DNA of 64,000 nucleotides from an uncultured Oscillibacter sp. GTDB taxonomy: Bacteria; Bacillota; Clostridia; Oscillospirales; Oscillospiraceae. Shown one piece after another: positions 50,691-58,947 of this stretch. Below the pieces are notes generated by a model. That model did no database searches. It was not told the DNA's origin and saw only the letters and a list, made by a program, of their open reading frames with translations. The stretch is taken from the NCBI GenBank assembly GCA_947577075.1, contig CANPTW010000003.1, positions 1 to 64,000 on the forward strand. The letters are read 5' to 3'. How positions within the stretch are numbered: the first letter of the stretch is position 1; every line of letters begins with the position of its first letter. A program made the position numbers and the translations under genes.

Positions 50691-51428
50691 TTATCCCTCC
50701 AGCGCTCCGTACCGGGCCTCGTCCACCGGCTCGCACCACTCGGTGGAGCAGTCCTCGCCGGGGGCCTCGAAGGCCACATGGCTGAACCAGGAGTCTTTCG
50801 CCGCGCCGTGCCAGTGCTTCACCCCGGCGGGGATATACACCACGTCGCCGGGATTCAGCTCTCGGGCATCCTGGCCCCGCTCCTGGTACCAGCCCCGGCC
50901 GTTGGTGCACAGGAGAATCTGCCCGCCGCCCTGGGACGCGTGGTGGATGTGCCAGTGGTTCCGGCAGCCCGGCTCGAAGGTGACGTTGGCCAGGAAGACG
51001 GTCTCCCGGGGGTCCGTCAGGGGCTTGAGGTAGGAGTTGCCGGTGAAGTACTGGGCATAGGCCTCGTTGGGCGCCCCCAGGCCGAAGAGGCCGCCGTCCG
51101 TTCCGGCGTCGTCCCTGTAGACCTCCACCGCCGCCCGGAAGGCCGCCCAGGCGTTGGGCCACCCGGCGTAGAAGGCCAGGTGGGTGAGAATCTCCGCCAT
51201 CTCGTCCTTCGTGACGCCGTTTTTCTTGGCGCTCTGCACATGGAACTGGAAGGAGCTGTCGATCAGCCCCTTGCTCACCAGGGCGGAGACGGTGAGGATG
51301 GAGCGCGTTTTCAGGGACAGCTTTCCCTCCCGGCTCCAGACCTCGCCAAAGAGCACGTCGTCGTTGAGCTCTGCGAACTTGGGGGCAAACTCCCCCAGCT
51401 GATCTCTGCCCGCCGTCTGCTTAACCAT
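50691..51428 (-). CDS. Carboxymuconolactone decarboxylase-like / cupin fusion protein
   Basis: 245 residues. N-terminal CMD/AhpD fold (about 10-105) with LSLKTRSILTVSALVSKG and DEMAEILTHLAFYAGWPNAW. The AhpD Cys-x-x-Cys pair is absent (SSFQ at that place). C-terminal cupin (about 125-240) has metal-binding HWHIHH and a second motif PAGVKHWHGA. Fusions like this are found beside flavodoxin and oxidoreductase genes under LysR control, and are thought to handle reactive or quinone-like compounds. Reaction unknown. It starts 29 bases after the MATE gene and ends the cluster. Confidence 0.88.
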   Translation of the reverse strand: MVKQTAGRDQLGEFAPKFAELNDDVLFGEVWSREGKLSLKTRSILTVSALVSKGLIDSSFQFHVQSAKKNGVTKDEMAEILTHLAFYAGWPNAWAAFRAAVEVYRDDAGTDGGLFGLGAPNEAYAQYFTGNSYLKPLTDPRETVFLANVTFEPGCRNHWHIHHASQGGGQILLCTNGRGWYQERGQDARELNPGDVVYIPAGVKHWHGAAKDSWFSHVAFEAPGEDCSTEWCEPVDEARYGALEG

Positions 51429-51457
51429 TGTAAATTCCTCCTTATAAAATAGAAAGT

Positions 51458-52798
51458 TTATCTGCTTGGATCGCGCTTTAGGTTGTCAGCCCGAGTCCCG
51501 AACTGCCCGGCAAAGGCCGCCGCGAACAGCAGCGCCTTGCACACATTGTCCGCCACCATACACCACCAGACCGCCCGGAGGCCCAGCCCCCATACCCGCA
51601 CGCAGAGGAAGGTGAAAAATATCCGCACGCCCCACATGCTGGCCGTCTCGATGATAAAGGGACCTCTGGTCCGGCCCATTCCGTAAAAAATACCCTCCAG
51701 CACGATCATCAGCCCGAAGAAGGGCTCCGAAAAGGCCACCAGACGCAGCATCTCCGCCCCAAGGGAAACCACCGCCTCCACCGGGGAAAACAGGGCCATG
51801 AGAGGCCGGGCCACAAGGTAAAGCACTACGCCGCTGAGGCACATCATGCCCACCGTCAGGGCGATGCTCAACCCGCTGACGGCCCGGAGCTTCTTCCGGT
51901 CCCCCTCCCCCAGGGCCGCGCCCACCAGGGCGGAGGAGGCGGTGCGGAGGCCGTAGCCGGGGATGTAGAACACCGTCTCCGCCGTGACGGCGATGGAATG
52001 GGCGGCGAAAACCGTGGTGCTCATGCTCCCGGCGATCATTCCGGCGAATACCACATAGCCAAGGCAGGAGGTCAGGCTGGTCCCCAGCACGGGAAGCCCC
52101 GTCTTTGCGCACTGCCGGAGCAGGACCGGGTCCGGCGCAAACTCCCGCCAATTCCAGCGGAGCAGGGGCGTCCTCCGGTAGGCCAGGAGCATCAAGCTTC
52201 CGGAAACCACATGGGAAAGGGCCGTGGCAATGGCGGCGCCGGTAACGCCCAGGCCCCAGGAGTAAATCAGAGCATAGTTCAGCCCCGCGTTTAAGCAGTT
52301 CGCGCCCATGCTGATCAGCATGGGCGTTTTCGTGTCCTGGGTGGCCCGGATGGCCGCGCCGAGGATGGTATTTGCCGCCCGGAAGACCATGGGCAGGCTG
52401 ATGATGAAAAAATACAGCGACGCCTGTTTTTGAATGGCGGGCTCCGCCCCCATCCAGACGGGAATGAAGGGGCTGAGGGCCATGGAGACGCCGCCGAAGA
52501 GGATGCCGCAGCCCGCCGCCAGCAGCAGCGCCTGCTGGGAGAGCTTCGCCGCCCTCGCCCGGTCCCCGGCTCCCGCCGCCTGGGCAATCAGCGCCAGCAC
52601 CGCCGTTCCCACCGCCGCCAAAAGGCTGCCGACCAGCCAGGTGACGGTGGTGGTGACGCTGACGGAGGCCGTGGCCCGTTCCCCCAGACGGCCCACCATG
52701 GCGGTGTCCACGTACTGCAAAAGCGTGGTGAGAATTTCTTCCGCCATGGTGGGAATGGATAACCGGACAAGGGTGCGGAATAAGGTCCGCCGCTCCAT
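51458..52798 (-). CDS. MATE-family efflux transporter
   Basis: 446 residues, about twelve helices. Opens MERRTLFRTLVRLSIPTMAE and carries the MATE N-terminal signature QYVDTAMVGRLGERATASV, repeated in weaker form in the second half. It exports small organic cations or metabolites using an ion gradient. Its start lies 1 base after the stop of the SLH-flavodoxin gene, so the two are translated from one message. It is unlikely to be close kin of the MATE at 12021. Confidence 0.92.
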   Translation of the reverse strand: MERRTLFRTLVRLSIPTMAEEILTTLLQYVDTAMVGRLGERATASVSVTTTVTWLVGSLLAAVGTAVLALIAQAAGAGDRARAAKLSQQALLLAAGCGILFGGVSMALSPFIPVWMGAEPAIQKQASLYFFIISLPMVFRAANTILGAAIRATQDTKTPMLISMGANCLNAGLNYALIYSWGLGVTGAAIATALSHVVSGSLMLLAYRRTPLLRWNWREFAPDPVLLRQCAKTGLPVLGTSLTSCLGYVVFAGMIAGSMSTTVFAAHSIAVTAETVFYIPGYGLRTASSALVGAALGEGDRKKLRAVSGLSIALTVGMMCLSGVVLYLVARPLMALFSPVEAVVSLGAEMLRLVAFSEPFFGLMIVLEGIFYGMGRTRGPFIIETASMWGVRIFFTFLCVRVWGLGLRAVWWCMVADNVCKALLFAAAFAGQFGTRADNLKRDPSR

Positions 52799-52799
52799 G

Positions 52800-54320
52800 T
52801 CAGCTCAGGGAGAGGGTGACGCTGACATCCCCGCCGCCCAGGATTTCCCGCAGCTCCGGGGCGCCGGCGCTGTTGACCCGGCCCAGGCGGGTGAGGTTCC
52901 AGGTGTTGGGGGCGTAGTAGATGACGAACTGATTTCCCTGGTAGAGAATCAGGTCCCCGGCCTGGGTGGTGATCTGCTCATTGTTGGCGGGAAGGCTCTG
53001 CCCCAGGGGGCCCACCTTCTCCATGCCGCCGTAGTCGCTCATCTCAATGGTGCGGGGACCCTCCGCCAGCAATTCCCGCAGGGCCCGGGCGGAGGAATTG
53101 TCCGCCAGCGTCGCGGTGAGGGTGGTTCCGTTGACGGTGAGGTTCAGCGTGGCGGGCTCCCCTTCCGAAGCCGTCTCCGCCGCCGGAGCGGCGGGCAGGT
53201 TCAGGCCGTTGATCCAAGCTTCCACCGTATCCCGGGAGGCGCCGCCGCCAAACCGCTGGCCCTCCAGCCAGTTGGCATCCGAAGCGGAAGCCCGGAGGTT
53301 CGCGGCGCTGGAGCCGATGCCGCTGCTGCCGGAGGTGCAGAAGGGCACGATGGTCTTGCCGCCAAACTCCCCGCGTTCCAGGAAGGTGTACAGAATCTTG
53401 GGGGCCTGGCCGTGCCAGATGGGATAGCCGAGAAACACGGTGTCGTAGTCCGCCAGGTTGGGAAGCGCGCCGGAGACGGCCGGACGGGCGGAATCGTCGT
53501 TCTGCTCCCGGTTGGCCCGGCAGTTCGAGTCGTTGTAGTTCAGATCGGCGGCGGTGTAGGGGACCTCCGGGGTAATCCGGTAGAGGTCCGCGTCCAGAAT
53601 GGCCTCCAGATGCTTGGCAATGTTCTCCGTGCTGCCGGTGTTGGAGAAGTAGGCCACCAGGACCTTGCCGCCTCCGTCGGGAGAGGGGGCCGGCGCGGGC
53701 GTCTCGCCGCCGGACAGGAGCCGGTACTGGTACAGGGCGGAAACCACCTCGGCCCGGGTGGCGGGGGCCTGGGGGTCAAAGCGCCCGTCCGTCCGGGCGG
53801 CCAGGATGTCGTTGGCCCGGGACCAGTCCGCCGCCGCTTGGGCATAGGAAGCGATGGCGTCCTCGTCCGGGTAATCCTCCGCCGAGGCCCCCGGGCTCCC
53901 GGCCCAGCGCCAGAGGATGGCAATCAGCTGCTGGCGGGTCACGGGGTCGTTCACGCCGAAGCGCCCGTCGGCGTAGCCGTTCACCAGTCCGTTGTCTGCC
54001 GCCCAGCCGGCGGCGTCCGCGTAGTAGGCCGCGGCGGCCACGTCGGAAAACCGGGCGGTCCCGGAGGCGGCGGGGCTTCCGGCGGAGCGGTGGAAAATCG
54101 CCGCCATCTGGGCACGGGTCACGTTGTCCCCCGCGCCGAAGCGCCCGTCACCGTAGCCGTTGACATAGCCGCCGGCCACCGCCCATCGGACCGCTTCGGC
54201 GTAAGGAGCGTCTTCCGCCACGTCCGGGAAGGCGGGCTCCGCGGCGGAGGCCATGGCGGCGAGGGCCAGCGCCAGGCAGAGCGCCAGCGCGGGGACATAA
54301 AACCGTTTGATTCCAGCCAT
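52800..54320 (-). CDS. Surface-anchored SLH-flavodoxin-cyclophilin-fold protein
   Basis: 506 residues. A signal peptide (MAGIKRFYVPALALCLALAL, cut near 26) is followed by three S-layer homology repeats (about 30-85, 90-150, 155-205), each with a GYGDGRFG or DGRFDPQ type core. A Pro-rich linker leads to a flavodoxin domain (about 220-370, FMN loop FSNTGSTENIAKHLEAI). The C-terminal domain (about 395-505) resembles the cyclophilin-like fold proteins found beside such flavodoxins. The protein would sit on the cell wall outside the membrane, an unusual place for a flavodoxin. Start at 54320 follows AAAGGA. First gene of a three-gene operon. Confidence 0.85.
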   Translation of the reverse strand: MAGIKRFYVPALALCLALALAAMASAAEPAFPDVAEDAPYAEAVRWAVAGGYVNGYGDGRFGAGDNVTRAQMAAIFHRSAGSPAASGTARFSDVAAAAYYADAAGWAADNGLVNGYADGRFGVNDPVTRQQLIAILWRWAGSPGASAEDYPDEDAIASYAQAAADWSRANDILAARTDGRFDPQAPATRAEVVSALYQYRLLSGGETPAPAPSPDGGGKVLVAYFSNTGSTENIAKHLEAILDADLYRITPEVPYTAADLNYNDSNCRANREQNDDSARPAVSGALPNLADYDTVFLGYPIWHGQAPKILYTFLERGEFGGKTIVPFCTSGSSGIGSSAANLRASASDANWLEGQRFGGGASRDTVEAWINGLNLPAAPAAETASEGEPATLNLTVNGTTLTATLADNSSARALRELLAEGPRTIEMSDYGGMEKVGPLGQSLPANNEQITTQAGDLILYQGNQFVIYYAPNTWNLTRLGRVNSAGAPELREILGGGDVSVTLSLS

Positions 54321-54379
54321 AAAAATCGTCCTTTCTGTTTGCAGAGCCCGGCGGATCATTTCCCATTGAACACCGGGAA

Positions 54380-54409
54380 GACGCGCGCTTTACGTATGGG
54401 AACAGACTT
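54380..54409 (+). repeat. Family A repeat fragment, copy A8
   Basis: Only the right terminal repeat remains (ACGTATGGGAACAGAC). It lies in the leader of the SLH-flavodoxin gene. Assigned by similarity to the conserved end alone. Confidence 0.45.
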
Positions 54410-54451
54410 GGGGAGTGCCATAAATTACGGGGCGCCCCTGCCGGAACGGAA

Positions 54452-54508
54452 AATCGAAGCCGCCCGGTTGACAGCTTCGATTGTATTCCATGATTCAAGA
54501 AATGTAAA
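54452..54508 (-). promoter_or_regulatory. Promoter and LysR-type operator of the SLH-flavodoxin operon
   Basis: Minus-strand TTTACA (54503-54508) and TACAAT (54480-54485) with a 17-base spacer. A 9-bp inverted repeat (AATCGAAGC / GCTTCGATT, 13-base centre, 54452-54482) overlaps the -10 and could bind the LysR protein encoded just upstream. Confidence 0.6.
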
Positions 54509-54563
54509 ATACTTTCTTCCTATCCCCTTCCATGCCTGAAAAACATGGGAGGGGGCCGCGCGG

Positions 54564-55457
54564 TTACTTCCGGGCGGTATCCTCCGGAAGCTGCCGCAGA
54601 AGCTCCAGGAATTTTTCCGCCGCGGCGGAAAACACCTGGTGCTTTTTCCAAACCACGCTCATGCCCGCCCGGACCGGCGGCGTGAGGGGCCGGAAGCAGA
54701 GGGGGCTGCCTCCGGCGGTGTTGATGATGCCGTCCAGGCACAGCGCGGCGCCCAGGCCGTCCTCCACCATCAAGGAGGCGTTAAATACCAGGCTGTAGGT
54801 TGCGATGATGTTCAGGCTGCCGAAGTCCCTGCCCAGCCAGCGCTCCAGGACGGAGCCGTCCCGGACGCGCCGGGAGATGACGAGGGGCAGCCCCCGCAGA
54901 TCCGCCGGAGCAATGGCGGCCTTCTCCGCCAGGGGGTGATCCCGGCGCAGAAGAAGCCCCCAGGTGTCCGCCGCGGGCAGGGAATGGGCGCTGTATTTGC
55001 CGGTGTTGATGGGGTCGAACAGCAGGCCGAAGTCGATCAGGCCCTTGTCCAGCTGCTCCGTCACGTCCGTGGTGTCGCCGCTGGAGATATGGAAATGGAC
55101 CCCGGGGCATTGGGACTGGAGCTGCCGCGCCGTCCGCGTCAGGAGGTGCACGCCCCGGGTTTCCCCGGCGCCGATGTAGACGTCTCCCGTCAGGGCGGCG
55201 TTTCCGGCGGTCAGCTCTCCGGTGGTTTTCTCCACCAGATCCAGAATTTCCCCCGCCCGCTTCCGCAGCAGGACCCCGTCCTCCGTCAAGGTAATCCGGC
55301 GGTTGCCCCGGACAAACAGCTTTTTGCCGAGCTCCGCCTCCAGGTCCATCAGCTGGCGGGAGAGGGTGGGCTGGGAGAGGTGCAGGGACTCCGCCGCGCC
55401 GCAGATGCTCTCCGCCCGGGCCACGGCGAGGAAGTAGCGCAAAACCCGCAGCTCCAT
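54564..55457 (-). CDS. LysR-family transcriptional regulator
   Basis: 297 residues. The N-terminal winged helix (MELRVLRYFLAVARAESI, then AAESLHLSQPTLSRQLMDLE) is the textbook LysR DNA-binding domain. The C-terminal periplasmic-binding-like effector domain follows (about 90-295). ACAGGAGG lies 8 bases before the ATG at 55457. It has a consensus promoter. Located on the same strand upstream of the SLH-flavodoxin/MATE/CMD-cupin genes, it is their obvious regulator. The effector is unknown. Confidence 0.93.
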   Translation of the reverse strand: MELRVLRYFLAVARAESICGAAESLHLSQPTLSRQLMDLEAELGKKLFVRGNRRITLTEDGVLLRKRAGEILDLVEKTTGELTAGNAALTGDVYIGAGETRGVHLLTRTARQLQSQCPGVHFHISSGDTTDVTEQLDKGLIDFGLLFDPINTGKYSAHSLPAADTWGLLLRRDHPLAEKAAIAPADLRGLPLVISRRVRDGSVLERWLGRDFGSLNIIATYSLVFNASLMVEDGLGAALCLDGIINTAGGSPLCFRPLTPPVRAGMSVVWKKHQVFSAAAEKFLELLRQLPEDTARK

Positions 55458-55486
55458 AAGCCCCTCCTGTGTGTTGGAATGAAACA

Positions 55487-55515
55487 AGTATACCAGGCTT
55501 TTTCATGCCTGTCAA
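55487..55515 (-). promoter_or_regulatory. LysR gene promoter
   Basis: Minus-strand TTGACA and TATACT with a 17-base spacer, 30 bases before the start codon. Confidence 0.8.
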
Positions 55516-55619
55516 TTATGGAGGGCTGTTTGGCATAGGCGTTTGACGCCATGGGTCCGCCGCTCCGCAGCCGGGCCGGAGGGAGGGGCGGCACGGAGGG
55601 CGGACGGAGGCGGTTTTTC

Positions 55620-55751
55620 CTCCCTTGCCGGCATGATTCCTGAGGATTGTGAAACATGTTTGAGATGCGCCGGCGGGCCTGCAGATGTTTGCCCTGCCTC
55701 CGGGAAAAGCTTGCCCGGAAATCCGCACGGCCGGTTTATGGGGACAGGTCC
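55620..55751 (+). repeat. Family A MITE-like repeat, copy A6 (left end lost)
   Basis: Aligns from the middle arm (GAAACATGTTTGAG..GCGCCGGCGGG) through GCAGATGTTTGCCCTGCCTC to the right end TTTATGGGGACAGGTCC. The left terminal repeat is not recognisable. The right end overlaps the SirTM gene by 16 bases and supplies its last codons and TAA. Confidence 0.7.
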
Positions 55752-56623
55752 TGGGAACAAAGGGCGTTCAGCAGTTCGCCAATATCCGTATTTAGGCATA
55801 AGCTGCGTCCTTCCAGCGCATGGGGGGCATACGCCTGTCCTTGATTGACGCAGACATAGAACGCGCCGGGGTTTTGCAGGGTCCGCATCCAGAAGGGGTA
55901 TTTGATGATGCCCGGCGTGTTGCCGCCCACGCCCAGCTCCAGGTACAGAACGCTGCCCTCCCGGTGACGGCGGAGGTACTCCCCGTACCGCTCCGCGGCG
56001 GCATGCCAGCCCGCGTCCTGGACAAACGTGCCGTCCGAACGGAGATTCATTGCCGCGGGCTTTCCGCAGCGGGGACAGCGGGGGACCAGCTCGCTGGGAA
56101 TCCGCATGTTTTCCTGCCGCTCCACCATCTGCCGGACAAGCGCCTCGTTTTCAAAGGTCTCCTGGCAGCAAGGCTCCGAGCATTGGAACAGGCCGTAGTC
56201 CCCCTGGGTGTAAAACAGCCGCGTCTTGTCAAAGCCCGCTTTCTGAAAGCAGTGGTCCACATTGGTGGTCAGGACAAAGCAATCCTTGTCCCGCACCAGC
56301 TTCTCCAGGGTTTCATATATCGGCTTCGGCGGGGGCAGGCAGCGGTTGACGTAAATATACCGGCTCCAGTAGGCCCAGAAGATCTCCGGCTCCGGAAACG
56401 GGTAGAAGCCGCCGGAGTACATATCCCGGAAGCCGTACCGGGCGGCAAAATCGGAGAAATACCTCTCGAAGCGCGCCCCGGTATAGACGAACCCGGCGGA
56501 GGCGGACAGCCCCGCCCCGGCGCCGATGAGAACCGCGTCCGCGTCCTCCAGAATGCGGCGAAAGCGCTCAATTTCCCGCGAGGAGCTCTTTGTAGATTGA
56601 GTAGTCCGCGTCCTTGAAAACAT
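55736..56623 (-). CDS. SirTM-class sirtuin (protein ADP-ribosyltransferase type)
   Basis: 295 residues. The NAD+ loop is GAGAGLSASAG (34-44), followed by TTNVDHCFQKAG (Asn121, Asp123). Where normal sirtuins have the catalytic His, this protein has Gln140 (TQGDYG). That swap defines the SirTM class, which ADP-ribosylates protein rather than deacylating it. A zinc ribbon is formed by CSEPCC (148-153) and CPRCGK. The start overlaps the macrodomain gene by 56 bases, as in staphylococcal and streptococcal pairs. The final residues (DLSP) and stop are repeat A6 DNA, so the native C-terminus may have been replaced. Confidence 0.9.
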   Translation of the reverse strand: MFSRTRTTQSTKSSSREIERFRRILEDADAVLIGAGAGLSASAGFVYTGARFERYFSDFAARYGFRDMYSGGFYPFPEPEIFWAYWSRYIYVNRCLPPPKPIYETLEKLVRDKDCFVLTTNVDHCFQKAGFDKTRLFYTQGDYGLFQCSEPCCQETFENEALVRQMVERQENMRIPSELVPRCPRCGKPAAMNLRSDGTFVQDAGWHAAAERYGEYLRRHREGSVLYLELGVGGNTPGIIKYPFWMRTLQNPGAFYVCVNQGQAYAPHALEGRSLCLNTDIGELLNALCSQDLSP

Positions 56624-57347
56624 TGAAAATCACCTTCTTTACGGATGTCGGCTCCTGAAGGAACTGCCGCACCGTCTTCACGGCAATTTCGGCGGCCTCA
56701 CGGTTGGGAAAGCGGAACTCCCCGGTGGAGATGCAGCAGAAGGCCACGCTCTCCAGCCCGTGTTCCGCCGCCAGGGTCAGGCAGGAACGGTAGCAGGAGG
56801 CCAGCAGTTCCCGGTCCTCCGGCGTCGTCCTGCCCCGAATGATGGGGCCGACCGTGTGAAGAATATGCTTGCAGGGCAGGTTGTAAGCCCCCGTGATTTT
56901 GGCCCGGCCGGGCTTTTCGGCGCAGCCCTGGGCTTCCATGATCGCGGCGCACTCCTGCCGGAGCTGCACCCCGGCGCAGGTGTGGATGCAGTTATCGATG
57001 CAGCGGTGGCAGGGAATGTAGCAGCCTGTCATCCCGGAGTTTGCGGCGTTGACAATCGCATCGCAGCGGAGCGTCGTGATATCTCCCTGCCAAAGATACA
57101 GCCCCTCGGCGATGGGCGTCAAGTCCTCCGGGCCGACGACGTCCTTTTTGCGGAGCTCCTCCCGGAGATACGCGTCCTGCACCGCCAGGAAGTCCGGACC
57201 GGCGGCCCGGGCCGGACGGACGTTCAGCAGGGAGCGGAGCAGCCGCTTCTGCGCGTCCGCCCCGGGCGGGACGGCCAGCTTCCGGTATTCCCGTTCCTCG
57301 GACAGCAGGCGCCTGATGAGGAACCGCCGTTTTTCAGCCTGGGTCAT
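56568..57347 (-). CDS. Zn-dependent macrodomain protein-ADP-ribose hydrolase
   Basis: 259 residues. An extra N-terminal helical part (about 1-75) precedes the macrodomain with VNAANSGMTG (100-107) and the cysteine/histidine-rich loop CYIPCHRCIDNCIHTCAG (109-126). That loop holds the zinc of Zn-Macro proteins. Members remove mono-ADP-ribose from targets modified by SirTM. The start overlaps the MDR gene by 14 bases with AAGGGAG upstream, and the end overlaps the sirtuin gene. In staphylococci the target is a lipoylated GcvH-like protein. None is encoded here. Confidence 0.92.
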   Translation of the reverse strand: MTQAEKRRFLIRRLLSEEREYRKLAVPPGADAQKRLLRSLLNVRPARAAGPDFLAVQDAYLREELRKKDVVGPEDLTPIAEGLYLWQGDITTLRCDAIVNAANSGMTGCYIPCHRCIDNCIHTCAGVQLRQECAAIMEAQGCAEKPGRAKITGAYNLPCKHILHTVGPIIRGRTTPEDRELLASCYRSCLTLAAEHGLESVAFCCISTGEFRFPNREAAEIAVKTVRQFLQEPTSVKKVIFNVFKDADYSIYKELLAGN

Positions 57348-58326
57348 AAAAACTCCCTTCTCCGTCCAGCTCCACGACAATTTTTCCCTCCGCCGTCCCG
57401 CTGTCCAGGGCCTTGCAGGCGGCGGCGATATCGTCAAAGCGGAAACGCGCGCCAATCCCGGGCCGGAGCCGGTGCTTTTTCAGGAAGGCAAACATGGCGT
57501 CCATGCTCTCCCGGGTGGGGTTGTTGCTGAAAAACCCGGTGAGGTACACGCCGTTTGGAATGTCCTTGATGGGATCGAAGCCCTCCAGCGTAAACACGCC
57601 CCCCAGGATGCCGGTGCTGCAGACGACGCCGCCCGTTTCCACGCACCGCAGGGTATCGGAGAGGGTCTTCGGCCCCACCAGCTCCAGGGCCTTCGTTACG
57701 CCGCTGAAGGTCCCGGCCAGCGCGCCGGAGTCCAGGACGGCCCGGTCCGCCTCGTTCAGCAGGGGCAGCTTCCGCTCCCGGTGGGTCGTGGCGATCACAC
57801 AGCAGCCCAGGGCCTTGGCGATCCGGATGGCCGCGAGGCCCAGCGCGCAGGTGCCGCCCCGCACCAGAAGGGTGTCGCGGGGCTTGAGGCGCAGACACGC
57901 AAACAGGGATCCCCAGGCGGTGAAGCAGGTTTCCGGAACGGCGGCAAGCTGCGCCCAGGGCAGGCTGCTGTTCACGGGAAACACGTGGGAAACCGGCAGA
58001 AGGGCGTATTCGGCATAGCTGCCGTGGAAGCAGCGGCCCATGCCGCCCATAAGCGCCGCCACCCTTTGCCCGGCCGCCCACCCGCTGTCCGACGGGCAGG
58101 CGATTTCCCCCACGCATTCAATGCCGGGGATGATGGGCTTTTGGATGTAGTCCGCCCGGATCTCGCCGAGCCGCAGCAGCCCCTCGGAGTGATTCAGGCC
58201 GAAGGCCCGGACCTTCACCAGCACCCAGCCAGGGCGGACCTTCGGGACCGGGACTTCCGTCAGGCGGACGTCCTCCGGGGCGGTGGGCCCGGTCAGCACC
58301 ACGGCCTTCATGGTTTTCGGAATCAT
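57334..58326 (-). CDS. MDR-superfamily oxidoreductase (quinone-reductase-like)
   Basis: 330 residues, medium-chain dehydrogenase fold without clear structural zinc cysteines. Conserved pieces are PGIECVGEI, VPETCFTAWGSLF and the NADPH loop GGTCALGLAAIRIAKALG, then EGKIVVELD near the end, typical of zeta-crystallin/quinone reductases. Starts 13 bases after the flavin/ferredoxin gene and overlaps the macrodomain gene by 14 bases, so it is an integral part of the operon. Substrate not known. Confidence 0.88.
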   Translation of the reverse strand: MIPKTMKAVVLTGPTAPEDVRLTEVPVPKVRPGWVLVKVRAFGLNHSEGLLRLGEIRADYIQKPIIPGIECVGEIACPSDSGWAAGQRVAALMGGMGRCFHGSYAEYALLPVSHVFPVNSSLPWAQLAAVPETCFTAWGSLFACLRLKPRDTLLVRGGTCALGLAAIRIAKALGCCVIATTHRERKLPLLNEADRAVLDSGALAGTFSGVTKALELVGPKTLSDTLRCVETGGVVCSTGILGGVFTLEGFDPIKDIPNGVYLTGFFSNNPTRESMDAMFAFLKKHRLRPGIGARFRFDDIAAACKALDSGTAEGKIVVELDGEGSFYDPG

Positions 58327-58339
58327 AACGCCGCCCTCT

Positions 58340-58945
58340 CTACAGCCGCTCCACCGCCTGCGCCGGGCAGCGCTCGAAGCAGGCGCCGCAGTGGAGGCAG
58401 TTTTCAGGCCGGATGCGGAACGGCGTTCCCGCCTCAATTGCACGTTGCGGACAAACGGACCGGCAGCCGCCGCAGCCGATGCAGCGGTCCGTAATGCGGA
58501 AGCCCTTCGGTACGGCCTTTCCCCCGTTCACGGTGTAGGTTTCCCGAAAAATCGGGCGGACGCCCAGATTGAAATACTCCATGGCCATATCCCGGATTTC
58601 AAAGATGATGCCGATGCTCCGGGTGCCGCCGGGGTAGACGTTGGCCAGATAGGGCTGTTCCGCGAAAATCACGTCCATCCACCGCTCCTGGTCCGCGGCG
58701 GGAATGGCCTTCCCGGTAAGGCGGATCATTTCGTTAAACCTCGTGTGCCCCAGAAGCTGCACCCTTCCGTCCCGCTCCAGCTCCCTGCAGAAGGACTTGC
58801 CCCGGGCGGTAAAGAAATAGAGCGCGTCCGGCTCATAGTGGATTGCGCTGACACAGCGGAGCTGCGGCGCGCCCTCCGCGTCCACGGTGGCGGCGGAAAG
58901 GGTTCCCACATAGCTTAACTTTTCCAGGCAGGTTTTTGCGTCCAT
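58340..58945 (-). CDS. Pyridoxamine-oxidase-fold flavoprotein with two [4Fe-4S] clusters
   Basis: 201 residues. The N-terminal split-barrel FMN-binding domain (about 1-130; VGTLSAATVDAEGAPQLRCV, YFFTARGKSFCREL) joins a dicluster ferredoxin (CIGCGGCRSVCPQRAI and CLHCGACFERCPAQAV, about 150-200). Likely passes electrons between a flavin and iron-sulphur proteins. It begins 2 bases after the radical SAM gene. An attractive but unproven role is electron supply to the maturase, since radical SAM enzymes need reduced clusters. Confidence 0.88.
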   Translation of the reverse strand: MDAKTCLEKLSYVGTLSAATVDAEGAPQLRCVSAIHYEPDALYFFTARGKSFCRELERDGRVQLLGHTRFNEMIRLTGKAIPAADQERWMDVIFAEQPYLANVYPGGTRSIGIIFEIRDMAMEYFNLGVRPIFRETYTVNGGKAVPKGFRITDRCIGCGGCRSVCPQRAIEAGTPFRIRPENCLHCGACFERCPAQAVERL

Positions 58946-58947
58946 TT

